Below, one piece after another: positions 1 to 9,503 of a stretch of 64,000 nt of DNA. The stretch comes from Oceanicola sp. (GTDB lineage Bacteria > Pseudomonadota > Alphaproteobacteria > Rhodobacterales > Rhodobacteraceae), in assembly GCA_017792405.1 (NCBI GenBank), contig CP051231.1:3232062-3296061 (forward strand). The letters are read 5' to 3'. Numbering within the stretch: position 1 is the first letter of the stretch; every line of letters starts with the position of its first letter. The notes beneath the pieces were generated by a model. The model ran no database searches, was not told the DNA's origin, and saw only the letters and a list, made by a program, of their open reading frames with translations. The position numbers and the translations under genes are program-made.

Positions 1-596
1 ATGTTGTAGCTCGGCTGGTGGATCAGGCAGGGCGTGCCAAGATCGCGCAGGATCGCCACCGCCTCCCGCGTCCGTTCTGAATTATACGACGAAATCCCCG
101 CATAGAGCGCCCTCCCCGACCGCACGATGTAATCCAGCGCGCCCATGGTCTCCTCCAGCGGCGTGTCCGGGTCGAAGCGGTGCGAATAGAAGATATCGAC
201 GTAATCCAGCCCCATACGCTTCAGCGACTGGTCGCAACTGGCCACCAGATACTTGCGGCTTCCCCACTCCCCATAAGGCCCCGGCCACATGCCATAACCC
301 GCCTTCGACGAGATGATGAGCTCGTCTCGATAGGGTGCAAAATCGGTCCGCAGGATCTCGCCAAAGGCCTGTTCCGCCGCGCCGGGGCGAGGGCCGTAGT
401 TATTGGCCAGATCAAAATGGGTGATCCCGTGGTCAAAGGCCGTCCGGCAGATCTCCCGCTTGGTCTCGTGGGGCGCGTCATCGCCGAAGTTGTGCCACAG
501 CCCAAGCGACACGGCGGGCAGCTTCACCCCCGACTTGCCGCAGCGGCGATACTCCATCCGCTCGTACCGGTCCTCCGCGGCGGAATACACACTCAT
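1..596 (-). CDS. Aldo/keto reductase, YghZ (L-glyceraldehyde 3-phosphate reductase) type, 3' end cut by window
   Basis: This is the N-terminal 198 codons of an NADPH-dependent aldo/keto reductase; the rest lies beyond the window edge. The start overlaps the stop of the upstream dehydrogenase gene as ATGA. Visible AKR landmarks are the Asp and Tyr of FDLANNYGP, the active-site Lys in IISSKAGYG, and the His in DYVDIFYSHRFD, so the Asp-Tyr-Lys-His tetrad is intact. The first line of the translation (EYRRCGKSGVKLP) and LIHQPSYN at the edge match the YghZ/Kv-beta-like branch. Reduction of a small aldehyde or keto sugar is likely. The true substrate is unknown; as last gene of the ABC operon it probably acts on a product of the imported sugar. 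Confidence 0.85.
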   Translation of the reverse strand, partial: MSVYSAAEDRYERMEYRRCGKSGVKLPAVSLGLWHNFGDDAPHETKREICRTAFDHGITHFDLANNYGPRPGAAEQAFGEILRTDFAPYRDELIISSKAGYGMWPGPYGEWGSRKYLVASCDQSLKRMGLDYVDIFYSHRFDPDTPLEETMGALDYIVRSGRALYAGISSYNSERTREAVAILRDLGTPCLIHQPSYN

Positions 597-1714
597 GCCA
601 GCAGCGCCTTCGCCGCATCCGGCCCCAGCGCGGCGGGCCGCTCGCAGGTGGTCGCAATATCAAATGCTCGGCCCTCTTCGCCCGCTCTCAGGATCGAGGT
701 CATCACATCCACCACATGGGTCGCAAAATCGTCCGAGCAGCGGTGCGGGCGCCCTTCTAGGATCGCCTGCGCCATATCGGCCAGCCCCGCCGTGCGATAG
801 TTCGCCCGCCCGTTGTCATTAGCCTTGGAGAACGGATGCGCCCACTCCCCGGAGATGTTAGTGAACACGCCCTTCTCCGTCACCCGCACCTCGCCGCCAA
901 AGAAGTTGGGGTCCGGCACATGCAGCGTGCCCTCGGTGCCATAAAGCTCCATGTTCGAATGCCCGTGCTGCCACACGTCCCAGCTGGCGATAAAGGTCAC
1001 CTGCGCACCGCTCGCGAACTGCAAGATCGAGTGAATCGTGGTCGGCGTCTCCACCTTGATCTTCTCGCCATGACGCGGTTGCGAGGTAATGGTGCGATAC
1101 TCATTCGCGCTCGAACTCATCGCCACCACGCGGCTCACCGGCCCCAGCAGTTGCACGAGGTTGCTCACGTAATACGGCCCGATATCCAGCACCGGCCCGG
1201 CCCCCGGCTGGAAAAAGAAATCGGGGTTCGGGTGCCACATCTCCATGCCCGCGCTCTGCACGAAGCAGGTGCCGGAGGTCACGCGCCCCACCGCCTCGCT
1301 GTCCACCAGATGCCGCGCCAACTGGTGCGCCCCGCCGAGGAAGGTATCGGGCGCCGATCCCACCCGCAGGCCCATCTCGCCCGCGATCGCCTTCAGCGCC
1401 TCGCCCTCCTCCAGCGTCAGCACAAATGGCTTTTCCGAGTACACATGTTTGCCCGCCTCCAGCACGCGCTTCGACACCTCGAAATGCGCATTGGGCACCG
1501 TCAGGTTCACCACCACATCCACGTCATCCGCCGCCAGCAGCCCGTCGATGCTCTCCGCCCGTAGGCCAAACTCCCCGGCCCGCGCCTTGGCGGCCTCTTC
1601 GTTCAGGTCCGCGCAGGCCCGCATCTCGATGCCTTTGAAAAGCGGCGCGAGGCGCATGTAGGCGGCCGAGATGTTGCCGCAGCCGATCACGCCAATTCCG
1701 AGTGTATCCGCCAT
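593..1714 (-). CDS. Gfo/Idh/MocA family NAD(P)-dependent sugar dehydrogenase
   Basis: A 373-aa oxidoreductase with an N-terminal Rossmann fold (GIGVIGCGNISAAYM, residues about 5-19) and the family EKP motif (YSEKPFVL, near residue 95), whose Lys is catalytic. The C-terminal half is the usual alpha/beta substrate domain (LDIGPYYVSNLVQLLGP). Enzymes of this family oxidise or reduce a ring hydroxyl of sugars, inositols or glycosides with NAD(P). It lies 3 bp downstream of the TIM-barrel isomerase-like gene and overlaps the following aldo/keto reductase by 4 bp, so it belongs to the ABC sugar operon. Substrate cannot be read from sequence. Confidence 0.9.
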   Translation of the reverse strand: MADTLGIGVIGCGNISAAYMRLAPLFKGIEMRACADLNEEAAKARAGEFGLRAESIDGLLAADDVDVVVNLTVPNAHFEVSKRVLEAGKHVYSEKPFVLTLEEGEALKAIAGEMGLRVGSAPDTFLGGAHQLARHLVDSEAVGRVTSGTCFVQSAGMEMWHPNPDFFFQPGAGPVLDIGPYYVSNLVQLLGPVSRVVAMSSSANEYRTITSQPRHGEKIKVETPTTIHSILQFASGAQVTFIASWDVWQHGHSNMELYGTEGTLHVPDPNFFGGEVRVTEKGVFTNISGEWAHPFSKANDNGRANYRTAGLADMAQAILEGRPHRCSDDFATHVVDVMTSILRAGEEGRAFDIATTCERPAALGPDAAKALLA

Positions 1715-1717
1715 CGC

Positions 1718-2464
1718 TCAAAACCCCTTCACGGCTTCGAACGACCGCTGCGCAAAGCGGCGCGCATCGTTTGGCTTGTCGTGCTCCATCACGAACAGGT
1801 CCACGCCCGCGCCCTCCAGCGCCGCCATCAGCCCCGGCCAGTCCATCACGCCATGGCCCACATCGGCCCATCCGTCCTCGTCGGCGCACTCGCCCTCGGG
1901 GGCGATGTCCTTCACATGGGCGGTGGTGATCCGGTCCTTGTGATCGGCGATCCACTTCAGCGGGTCTGCCCCGCCGCGCACCACCCAGGCCACGTCCATC
2001 TCCCACTCGATCTCCGGCGCGAGGTCGAGCAGCACCTGCATCGGCAGGGTGCCATCCTCCAGCACCATGAACTCCCAGTGATGGTTGTGCCAGCCAAAGC
2101 GCAGGCCCGCGCCCTGCACCCGCTTGCCCGCCTCGTTCAGCCGGTTGGCAAGGTCTTTCCAGGCCGCCAGATCAGCCCCGTTGCGGTATTCATCCGTCGG
2201 CGCCGGGCAGAACAACCGCTCCATGCCCAGCACCTTGGCCGCAGCGATGCTCTTGTCGAACCCTTCCTCGAACGATGCGAGCGGAAAGAAATGGCCCGAG
2301 GGCATCGCCAGCTGGTTGGCGTCCAGCAGCGCCTTGAAGCCGTGGGGGTCTTCATAGACGCCGCCAAAGCCTTCCACGTAGCTGTAGCCCAGCGAGGCCA
2401 AGTGGTTGAGCGTGTCTTCCCAAGCCCCGGCGTCGCGGGAGGAATAAAGCTGGTATGAGATCAT
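1718..2464 (-). CDS. Sugar phosphate isomerase/epimerase-like TIM-barrel protein (AP_endonuc_2 family)
   Basis: A 248-aa protein of the xylose-isomerase-like TIM barrel superfamily. Typical metal-site segments are visible: WHNHHWEF (His ligands), EWEMDVAWVVRGG (Glu/Asp) and VKDIAPEGE, with a C-terminal VMEHDKP. Members include IolE, hexulose epimerases and enzymes that cleave 3-keto-glycosides. It sits between the ABC ATPase gene (24 bp upstream) and the Gfo/Idh gene (3 bp downstream). Pairing of a Gfo/Idh oxidase with this fold is seen in 3-keto-sugar pathways, so an isomerase or a lyase acting on a keto sugar are both open; function is inferred from fold and context only. Confidence 0.85.
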   Translation of the reverse strand: MISYQLYSSRDAGAWEDTLNHLASLGYSYVEGFGGVYEDPHGFKALLDANQLAMPSGHFFPLASFEEGFDKSIAAAKVLGMERLFCPAPTDEYRNGADLAAWKDLANRLNEAGKRVQGAGLRFGWHNHHWEFMVLEDGTLPMQVLLDLAPEIEWEMDVAWVVRGGADPLKWIADHKDRITTAHVKDIAPEGECADEDGWADVGHGVMDWPGLMAALEGAGVDLFVMEHDKPNDARRFAQRSFEAVKGF

Positions 2465-2488
2465 CGTGATCGGTCCTGTCGTGGCGGC

Positions 2489-3565
<1,077 letters not shown>

Positions 3566-3568
3566 GCC

Positions 3569-4498
3569 TCAGCCTTTGACCGCGCCCGCCGCGATGCCGC
3601 GCACGAAGAGTTTTCCGGAGATGAAGTAGATGACGAGGGGCACCAGCCCGGTGAGCAACGTCGCCGCCATGTTGACGTTGTATTCCTTCACCCCCTGCAC
3701 CGAGTTGACGATGTTGTTGAGCTGCACCGTCATCGGGTAGAGGTCCGGCTTGGTGTAGACCACGCCGAAGAGGAAATCGTTCCAGATCCCAGTGACTTGC
3801 AGGATCATCGCCACCACGAAAATCGGCAGGCTCATCGGCAGCATGATCTGGAAGTATATCTGCCAGAACCCCGCGCCATCGACCCGCGCCGCCTTGAACA
3901 GCTCCTCGGGCAGCGAAGTAAAGTAGTTGCGGAACAGCAGCGTCAGGATCGGCATCCCGAAGACCGAGTGCACCAGCACCAGCCCGGTGAGCGAGCCGTA
4001 GAGCCCGATCTCGCGCAGGATGATCACGATGGGGTAGAGCATCACCTGGTACGGGATGAAGGCCCCGAAGATCAGGATGGTGAAGAACACATCCGCGCCC
4101 TTGAACCGCCAGTTCGCCAGTGCGTAACCGTTCACTGAGGCAATGAGGATCGACAGGATCACCGAAGGCACGGTGATCCGCACCGAATTCCAGAACCCGC
4201 GTGAAAGCCCGTCGCAGTTGAGCCCCGTGCAAGCCTCCGCCCAGGCCTTCACCCAAGGCTGAAAGGTGATCTCAACCGGTGGCGCAAAGATGTTGCCTAG
4301 CCGGATCTCGGGCATACCTTTCAGCGAGGTCACGACCATCACCCAGAGCGGCAGCAGGTAGTAGAGCGCCACCACGATCAGCGTGCCGTAGATGAAGATG
4401 TTGCGCCGCGAGAACCGGCGGCGCGGCTTGGGTCCGCGCGGCCCGTCGAGCGCGTCGGCACCCACGCCAGCAACGTTGAGGATACCGGGGTCAGACAC
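3569..4498 (-). CDS. ABC sugar importer permease, MalG type
   Basis: A 309-aa inner-membrane permease of the binding-protein-dependent transport family. It has a cytoplasmic N-terminus rich in Arg (RGPKPRRRFSRRN), about six hydrophobic segments, and the conserved EAA loop (ELFKAARVDGAGFWQIYFQIMLP) that docks on the ATPase. It overlaps the stop of the MalF-type gene by 8 bp (start within 4491-4498), implying translational coupling. With its partner it forms the transmembrane channel of the CUT1 importer. Confidence 0.93.
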   Translation of the reverse strand: MSDPGILNVAGVGADALDGPRGPKPRRRFSRRNIFIYGTLIVVALYYLLPLWVMVVTSLKGMPEIRLGNIFAPPVEITFQPWVKAWAEACTGLNCDGLSRGFWNSVRITVPSVILSILIASVNGYALANWRFKGADVFFTILIFGAFIPYQVMLYPIVIILREIGLYGSLTGLVLVHSVFGMPILTLLFRNYFTSLPEELFKAARVDGAGFWQIYFQIMLPMSLPIFVVAMILQVTGIWNDFLFGVVYTKPDLYPMTVQLNNIVNSVQGVKEYNVNMAATLLTGLVPLVIYFISGKLFVRGIAAGAVKG

Positions 4499-5414
4499 GC
4501 TTCTTCCCCCCGAATTCGAGATAGGCCCAGGGAATGATGACCACCAGGACCGCGAGCAGCATCATCGTCGACGCGGCAAAGCCCTGCCCGAGGTTCTGAC
4601 CCTGGAACATGTAGTCATAGACATATTTCGCCGGCACATCCGAGGCGATCCCCGGCCCGCCCCCGGTTTGCGCCACGATCAGGTCGTAAAGCCGCACGAT
4701 GCCGCTGGCGATGATGACGAGGGTCGTAATGAACACCGGCCGGATCATCGGGATGACGATAAAGATGTAGGTCTTCCACATCGGGATGCCGTCGACCCGC
4801 GCGGCCTTCCAGATCTCCTGATCGATCCCGCGCAGCCCCGCAAGCATCAGGCACATCACAAGTCCCGTGCCCTGCCAAAGTCCGGCAATGAGCACGCCGT
4901 AGATGACGATATCCGCGTTATACAGCGGGTCGAAATCGAAGCTCTCCCACCCCAGCGCCCGGATCACCGACTGAATGCCGAAGTCTGGATTTAGCAGCCA
5001 CTGCCAGACGAGGCCGGTCACGATGAAGCTCAGCGCGAAGGGGTAGAGCAGGATCGTGCGAAAGGTGTTCTCGAACCGGATCTTCTGGTCGAGCAGCGCC
5101 GCCAGCACAAATCCGATCACGAGACTGAAAACCACCATGCAGGCGCCGTAGATCAGCAGGTTCTCGATCGCCACGTTCCAGCGCTCGGTCCCCCAGAGCC
5201 GCTCGTATTGCTGAAAGCCCACGAACTTCTCGCGCGGCAGCAGCTTTGAATTGGTGAAGGAGTAGACAACCGTCCAGATCGTGCCCCCGGTGAAGACCAC
5301 GAGGGCCGTCAGCACCATCGGAATGGCAGCAATCTTGGCGTTGATGTTCCGAAAAAGCCCTAACGGGCGGGCCGCAGCCATGGCGCTCCCCTCTCGCGCT
5401 GGTAGGTCAGCCAT
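4491..5414 (-). CDS. ABC sugar importer permease, MalF/UgpA type
   Basis: A 307-aa permease with about six membrane spans and an EAA loop (EIWKAARVDGIPMWKTYIFIVIP). The first 20 residues before LFRNINAKIAAIP are hydrophilic, and a start at MAAARPLG (12 codons in) is also possible. It is transcribed after the binding-protein gene across a 50-bp gap and overlaps the MalG-type gene by 8 bp. Forms a heterodimeric channel with that protein. Confidence 0.92.
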   Translation of the reverse strand: MADLPAREGSAMAAARPLGLFRNINAKIAAIPMVLTALVVFTGGTIWTVVYSFTNSKLLPREKFVGFQQYERLWGTERWNVAIENLLIYGACMVVFSLVIGFVLAALLDQKIRFENTFRTILLYPFALSFIVTGLVWQWLLNPDFGIQSVIRALGWESFDFDPLYNADIVIYGVLIAGLWQGTGLVMCLMLAGLRGIDQEIWKAARVDGIPMWKTYIFIVIPMIRPVFITTLVIIASGIVRLYDLIVAQTGGGPGIASDVPAKYVYDYMFQGQNLGQGFAASTMMLLAVLVVIIPWAYLEFGGKKRV

Positions 5415-5464
5415 GGAACCGGGCCACGCCTGTCAGCGCAGCCCAGCCCCTGGGTGGACGCGTG

Positions 5465-6697
5465 TCAGTCCTTGTTCTCGACGATGCTCACGAAGCGCGC
5501 CTGCGCGTCGTCGGCAGAGATCGACGGATCTTGGAAGAACTGAACGAAGAGGTCGTTCAACTGGTTGTTGGTGTCTTCGGTGTTCAGCATGTTCACGTCG
5601 GGCATGGTCTTGCCGTCGGCGAGCAGCTGGAGGCCCTTCTTCATACAGTCGTTGGCGCTGGCGAGGTCCACGTCACCGCGGATCGGCAGCGAGCCTTTCT
5701 TGAGGTTGAAGGCCACCTGAGTCTGCGGCTTCAGCAGGGTCGCGGCCAGCGCGTCCTGCGCGGCTTCGATTTCGGCATCGCCGGTCTCGGGGAAGTAGAA
5801 GGCATCACCGCCCGTCGAAAGCACCTCGATCACACCGAGGCCCGGCAAGCAGGTGTAATCCTCACCGGCGACCTCACCGGCCACGGCAAACTCGCCCTGC
5901 GCCCAGTCGCCCATGATCTGGCCGCCTGCGGCATCGGTGATCACGAGGTTGGTCGCCTGGTTCCAGTCCTGCACGTTGGAGCCTTCGACCATGCCGCGCA
6001 TGTCTTCGGCCGCCTTGAACACGCGGGCCATCTCCTCGCCGCCTGCCAAGTCTGCATCGCCGTCGCCATAGACCTTCTGCAGCACGTCCGGCCCCGCCAG
6101 CGTGGCCATCAGCACGTTGAACGCACCCGAGCTTTGCCAGGGCTGCCCGCCCAGCGCCATCGGCTGGATACCGGCCTCTTTCAGAGCAGGGGCCGCAGCC
6201 ACGAACTCGTCCCAGTTGGCCGGCACATCCACGCCCGCCGTCTCGAAAGCGCCGTTGGAGAGCCACAGCCACTGCCACGAGTGAATGTTCACCGGCGCGC
6301 AATAGATCTTGCCGTCCACCGTGCAGGCGTCCAGCAAGCTCGGCGGGTTCACGATATCCGTCCAGCCCTCGGCCTCGGCCACATGGGTCATGTCGCGCAG
6401 CAACCCGGCCTCGATCAGCTCCTCAGCCTGACGCCCGTGGTTGAACTGGAACGCCCCCATCGGGTCGCCACCGATGATCCGGCTCACCATCACCGGACGG
6501 GCGGTGCCTCCGCCGCCGGCAATCGCGCCGTCGATCCACTTGTGCTCGGTCTGGCCTTCGAATTCGGTGGCAAACTGCTGCACGGCTGCGGCTTCGCCGC
6601 CCGATGTCCACCAATGTGTCACCTCAAGGTCGGCCGCCGAAACGGCGGACCCTGCGCACAGCGCCGTGCCCGCCATCAGAATGGTGCGAAACGTCAT
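5465..6697 (-). CDS. ABC sugar importer periplasmic substrate-binding protein (CUT1)
   Basis: A 410-aa extracellular solute-binding protein of family 1. The N-terminus is a clear Sec signal peptide (MTFRTILMAGTALCAGSAVSAA) followed by LEVTHWWTSGGEAAAV, the usual first strand of sugar-binding proteins. It contains many aromatic residues (WQWLWLSNGAF) of the type that stack on sugar rings. First gene of the minus-strand importer operon and therefore nearest to the operator pair at 6770-6827; control by the divergent LacI-type repressor is likely. Ligand unknown, probably a mono- or oligosaccharide or glycoside. Confidence 0.93.
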   Translation of the reverse strand: MTFRTILMAGTALCAGSAVSAADLEVTHWWTSGGEAAAVQQFATEFEGQTEHKWIDGAIAGGGGTARPVMVSRIIGGDPMGAFQFNHGRQAEELIEAGLLRDMTHVAEAEGWTDIVNPPSLLDACTVDGKIYCAPVNIHSWQWLWLSNGAFETAGVDVPANWDEFVAAAPALKEAGIQPMALGGQPWQSSGAFNVLMATLAGPDVLQKVYGDGDADLAGGEEMARVFKAAEDMRGMVEGSNVQDWNQATNLVITDAAGGQIMGDWAQGEFAVAGEVAGEDYTCLPGLGVIEVLSTGGDAFYFPETGDAEIEAAQDALAATLLKPQTQVAFNLKKGSLPIRGDVDLASANDCMKKGLQLLADGKTMPDVNMLNTEDTNNQLNDLFVQFFQDPSISADDAQARFVSIVENKD

Positions 6698-6769
6698 CTC
6701 TAATCCTCCCTGCGGGCGCTGCGCGGAGCAGGCCCTGTCATTTTTTTACGCGCCGTCCTCCACGGCGCC

Positions 6770-6827
6770 TGTAATCGTTTACATGTGCAGGACTGAAACG
6801 CTGCGCCCTTGCATGTAAACGATTACA
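6770..6827. promoter_or_regulatory. Double LacI-type operator (16-bp perfect inverted repeat) between importer operon and repressor gene
   Basis: The same 16-mer, CATGTAAACGATTACA, occurs at 6812-6827 on the plus strand and at 6770-6785 on the minus strand. Each copy holds an imperfect palindrome with a central CG, the hallmark of LacI/GalR-family operators. The two centres are 44 bp apart, about four helical turns, so two repressor dimers could sit on the same face of the DNA. The pair lies between the binding-protein gene (start 6697) and the LacI-family gene (start 6905), well placed to control both. Confidence 0.85.
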
Positions 6828-6904
6828 TGGATAGTTTCCGGCACCGCTGCCCTTGTCAAGCACCGGGTTATCGCTATCAGGCAAGCGGCGAGGGATTTAC
6901 TTCA

Positions 6905-7933
6905 ATGGCTCAAAAAACTGTCAGAATTCGGGATGTTGCGCGGGAGGCCGGGGTCTCGACCGCCACCGTCAGCCGGGCGCTTTCCAACCCCGACCTACTG
7001 ACCGAGAGCACCCGCAAAGCGGTAGAAGATGCGGTTCGAATCACCGGATACCGGGTCAACCACGCCGCGCGGAACCTCCGCATGCAGCGGGCCGGGGCCG
7101 TTCTGGTGCTCGTGCCCAACCTCGGCAACCCGTTTTTCAGCACCATCCTCGCCGCCATTTCCGAGAGCTTCGCGGGCACCGATACCTCCGTGCTCATCGC
7201 CGATACCGCAAGCGGCGGGCGCGAGCTGACCGGCTATTTTCTCGATGGCCGGATCGACGGGATGATCTCGCTCGATGGCGGCCTCGCCCAGTCCGACCTC
7301 GCCGCCTTTGACAGTGCAGGCGTGGCTGAACGCATCGTTTTCGCCTGCGAGTGGGTCGATGGCTCTACCCTTCCTTCGGTTCGCTCCGACAACGAAGAAG
7401 GCGCGCGCCTCGCCGTGCAGCACCTGCATGACCTCGGGCATCGCGACATCGCCCACGTCACCGGCCCCGCAGGCAATGTGCTCACCAAGGCCCGGCGCGC
7501 AGGCATGCTGGCCGAACGCGCCCGCCTCGGCCTGCCCAGCCGCGATGACTGGATCATTCGCGGCGACTTCTCACTTGCCTCAGGCCGCGATGCCGCAAAC
7601 CGCATCATCGCCATGAAAGACCGGCCCTCAGCCGTTTTCTGCGCCTCCGATCAGGTGGCCTTTGCGCTGATGTCCACGCTGATGGAGGCGGGCGTGCGGG
7701 TGCCCGAGGATATCTCGGTCATCGGCTTCGACGATATCGAGCTGAGCAAGGTCTACACGCCCTCGCTCACCACCATCCGGCAGGACCGGCACGCGCTCGG
7801 CTGCCGAGCCGCCCAGTTGTTGCTGGAGCAGATCGCCGCCGCAGGCGACCCGCTCGCGCCCGCCGCGCCCGACCGCGTCGAGATGGTCGGCGTCGAGCTG
7901 GTGACCCGCCAGAGCACCGCCGCGCCGGGCTGA
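6905..7933 (+). CDS. LacI-family transcriptional regulator of the sugar importer operon
   Basis: A 342-aa repressor with an N-terminal LacI helix-turn-helix (IRDVAREAGVSTATVSRALSNP, residues about 7-28) and hinge helix (NHAARNLRMQRAGAV), followed by a periplasmic-binding-protein-like sensor domain (VLVPNLGNPFFSTI; ISVIGFDDIELS). The reading frame extends upstream to 6809, but that start would lie inside the operator; ATG at 6905 gives the canonical N-terminus. Divergent from the ABC importer operon, with the matching operator pair in between, so it is probably the local, sugar-responsive repressor and may control itself. Confidence 0.93.
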   Translation: MAQKTVRIRDVAREAGVSTATVSRALSNPDLLTESTRKAVEDAVRITGYRVNHAARNLRMQRAGAVLVLVPNLGNPFFSTILAAISESFAGTDTSVLIADTASGGRELTGYFLDGRIDGMISLDGGLAQSDLAAFDSAGVAERIVFACEWVDGSTLPSVRSDNEEGARLAVQHLHDLGHRDIAHVTGPAGNVLTKARRAGMLAERARLGLPSRDDWIIRGDFSLASGRDAANRIIAMKDRPSAVFCASDQVAFALMSTLMEAGVRVPEDISVIGFDDIELSKVYTPSLTTIRQDRHALGCRAAQLLLEQIAAAGDPLAPAAPDRVEMVGVELVTRQSTAAPG

Positions 7934-7943
7934 GGCCGGGCCG

Positions 7944-9326
7944 TCAGGCCTCGGCCATGACCGGCGCCGACTGCACTGCCTCTGCCCCGGGCGAGAGCAG
8001 CCGCCGCTGCTCCCGGCGCAGCGCGTGAATGTCGAGGTCATCCACGATATCCACATCATCGAGGCTCACCACCTGATCCTGGCTGACAGAGCGCTTCAGC
8101 CGCACATGGTGTGCCAGACCGATGGGCAGGGCATTCAACGCCACCGACTCCGTCGCCGGAATGGCCTTGGCCCAAACCTTGAAGCCCCCTTCCCCGTCCA
8201 GATACTCCCCGCTGTCAAAGCTGCCCTTCGCAGCAGCAACGGCATCAGCGCGGAACAGACGCGAGCTGCCAGTCGGCTCCTGCCGCAGGCAGGCCGAAAG
8301 CACCGACATCGCGGTTTCCAGCCCGATCAGGTGGAACGGCCGCCACATAGACCCATACCAGCCGCTCTTGTCTGTCATCAGCCCGTACTGATTGAAGCAC
8401 TGACGGGTGTATTCGTTCGGCGCCTTGAAGGTCACGAACATGCCGTATTGGATATTGTTCAGCACAGTCCGCCCGTCCGGCTCCCGCGAGGCGGCGATAT
8501 CGACGATGCCAGTCTTCTCCAACTGCCCGCCCTCGCTCACCGGCTTGAAAACCTCGGCAAGGTCTTGCAGCCCGGCGGGCGGAAAGGCGAGGCCGTCTTT
8601 CGGGCAGTCCATGCCCGTGGCATTGGCCACCGCTGCCATTTCGATCGCCGCCTTGGTGCCATCGGTGAAGGAGTTGTACATCTTCGGATTGAAGTCGCCC
8701 GACTTCACCTGCTCTGGGGTAAAATCGAAGTAATCCCACACCGTGTCGGGCGTCGAATAGCGGTAGGAAGGGCAGAAGTTCATTCCCTTCCCCGCCGCCA
8801 CCAGCTCAAAGCCGCAACTCTTCACCCAGTCGACCAGTTCGCACATGGCCGCAGGCTGGTCGCCATAGGCCATCGAGTACACCACCCCGGCCTGCCGCGC
8901 CTTCTCTGCGAGCAGCGCGCCCACCATCACATCGGCCTCGACGTTCACCATGACCACGTGCTTTCCCGCACCGATGGCCGCCAAGGCGTGCCGCGTGCCC
9001 GCCAGCGGATGGCCCGTGGCCTCGATGATGCATTCGATCTCCTCGCAGGCCATCAGCGCGCCTGCATCCTCGGTAATCCAAGTCTGCCCGCTACTGAGCG
9101 CGTTCTGCACCGAAGACGCCGCATACTGCTCCCGCGGCCAGTGGACCCGCGCAAAGGACTCGCGCGCCTTCTTCACGTCGAGGTCCGCGACCCCGACCAC
9201 ATGCAGCCCCTCGATATGACGCGCCTGCGCCAGGATCATCGAGCCAAATTTGCCCGCCCCGATCAGGCCTACACGCACCGGTCTTCCTTCGGCGTTTCGT
9301 GCCGCCAACATGCTCGCAAGGTTCAT
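7944..9326 (-). CDS. NAD(P)-binding oxidoreductase with C-terminal SAF domain (homoserine-dehydrogenase-like)
   Basis: A 460-aa protein with an N-terminal Rossmann fold (VGLIGAGKFGSMI, residues about 18-30) of the homoserine-dehydrogenase type and a C-terminal SAF domain (ALPIGLAHHVRLKRSVSQDQVVSLDDVDI), a fold also found in UxaA and FlgA. The middle part (GKGMNFCPSYRYSTPDTVWDYF) is typical of a conserved family found near sugar catabolic genes but with no firmly assigned reaction that I can name. It converges on the LacI gene (10 bp apart) and diverges from the split-transketolase operon, suggesting one metabolic unit. SAF-containing proteins are often mislabelled FlgA; this is not a flagellar protein. 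Confidence 0.8.
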   Translation of the reverse strand: MNLASMLAARNAEGRPVRVGLIGAGKFGSMILAQARHIEGLHVVGVADLDVKKARESFARVHWPREQYAASSVQNALSSGQTWITEDAGALMACEEIECIIEATGHPLAGTRHALAAIGAGKHVVMVNVEADVMVGALLAEKARQAGVVYSMAYGDQPAAMCELVDWVKSCGFELVAAGKGMNFCPSYRYSTPDTVWDYFDFTPEQVKSGDFNPKMYNSFTDGTKAAIEMAAVANATGMDCPKDGLAFPPAGLQDLAEVFKPVSEGGQLEKTGIVDIAASREPDGRTVLNNIQYGMFVTFKAPNEYTRQCFNQYGLMTDKSGWYGSMWRPFHLIGLETAMSVLSACLRQEPTGSSRLFRADAVAAAKGSFDSGEYLDGEGGFKVWAKAIPATESVALNALPIGLAHHVRLKRSVSQDQVVSLDDVDIVDDLDIHALRREQRRLLSPGAEAVQSAPVMAEA

Positions 9327-9399
9327 TGCCGTCCTCCAATACCTGGCCAGACGGTAGCGGCGCGCGCGCCTTCTGCACCATCAAATTCTGCTATCGCAC

Positions 9400-9428
9400 C
9401 TTTAAGCCGCACTTCACCACACTTTAAG
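9400..9428. promoter_or_regulatory. Candidate direct-repeat control site in divergent promoter
   Basis: The 171-bp gap between the SAF-oxidoreductase and the transketolase operon contains CTTTAAG twice, at 9400-9406 and 9422-9428, exactly 22 bp apart (two helical turns), each preceded by a CAC. This may be a binding site for a regulator of both units. Weak evidence; no regulator gene is directly adjacent. Confidence 0.25.
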
Positions 9429-9503
9429 AATATGTCGTTGTTTCACTCGCTCTGCCCTGCCAGAACCACTGGCGAAGCACGAGCGTAAGGGAGGAACGTG
9501 AGC

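Noticed and set aside
6809..6904. 32-codon N-terminal extension of the LacI-family gene
   Set aside because: It would start inside the operator repeat and adds sequence unlike any LacI N-terminus; ATG at 6905 gives a canonical helix-turn-helix.
7944..9326. Labelling the SAF-domain oxidoreductase as flagellar FlgA
   Set aside because: Only the SAF domain is shared with FlgA. The protein has a full Rossmann dehydrogenase domain and lies in a sugar locus; the true flgA is at 62536.
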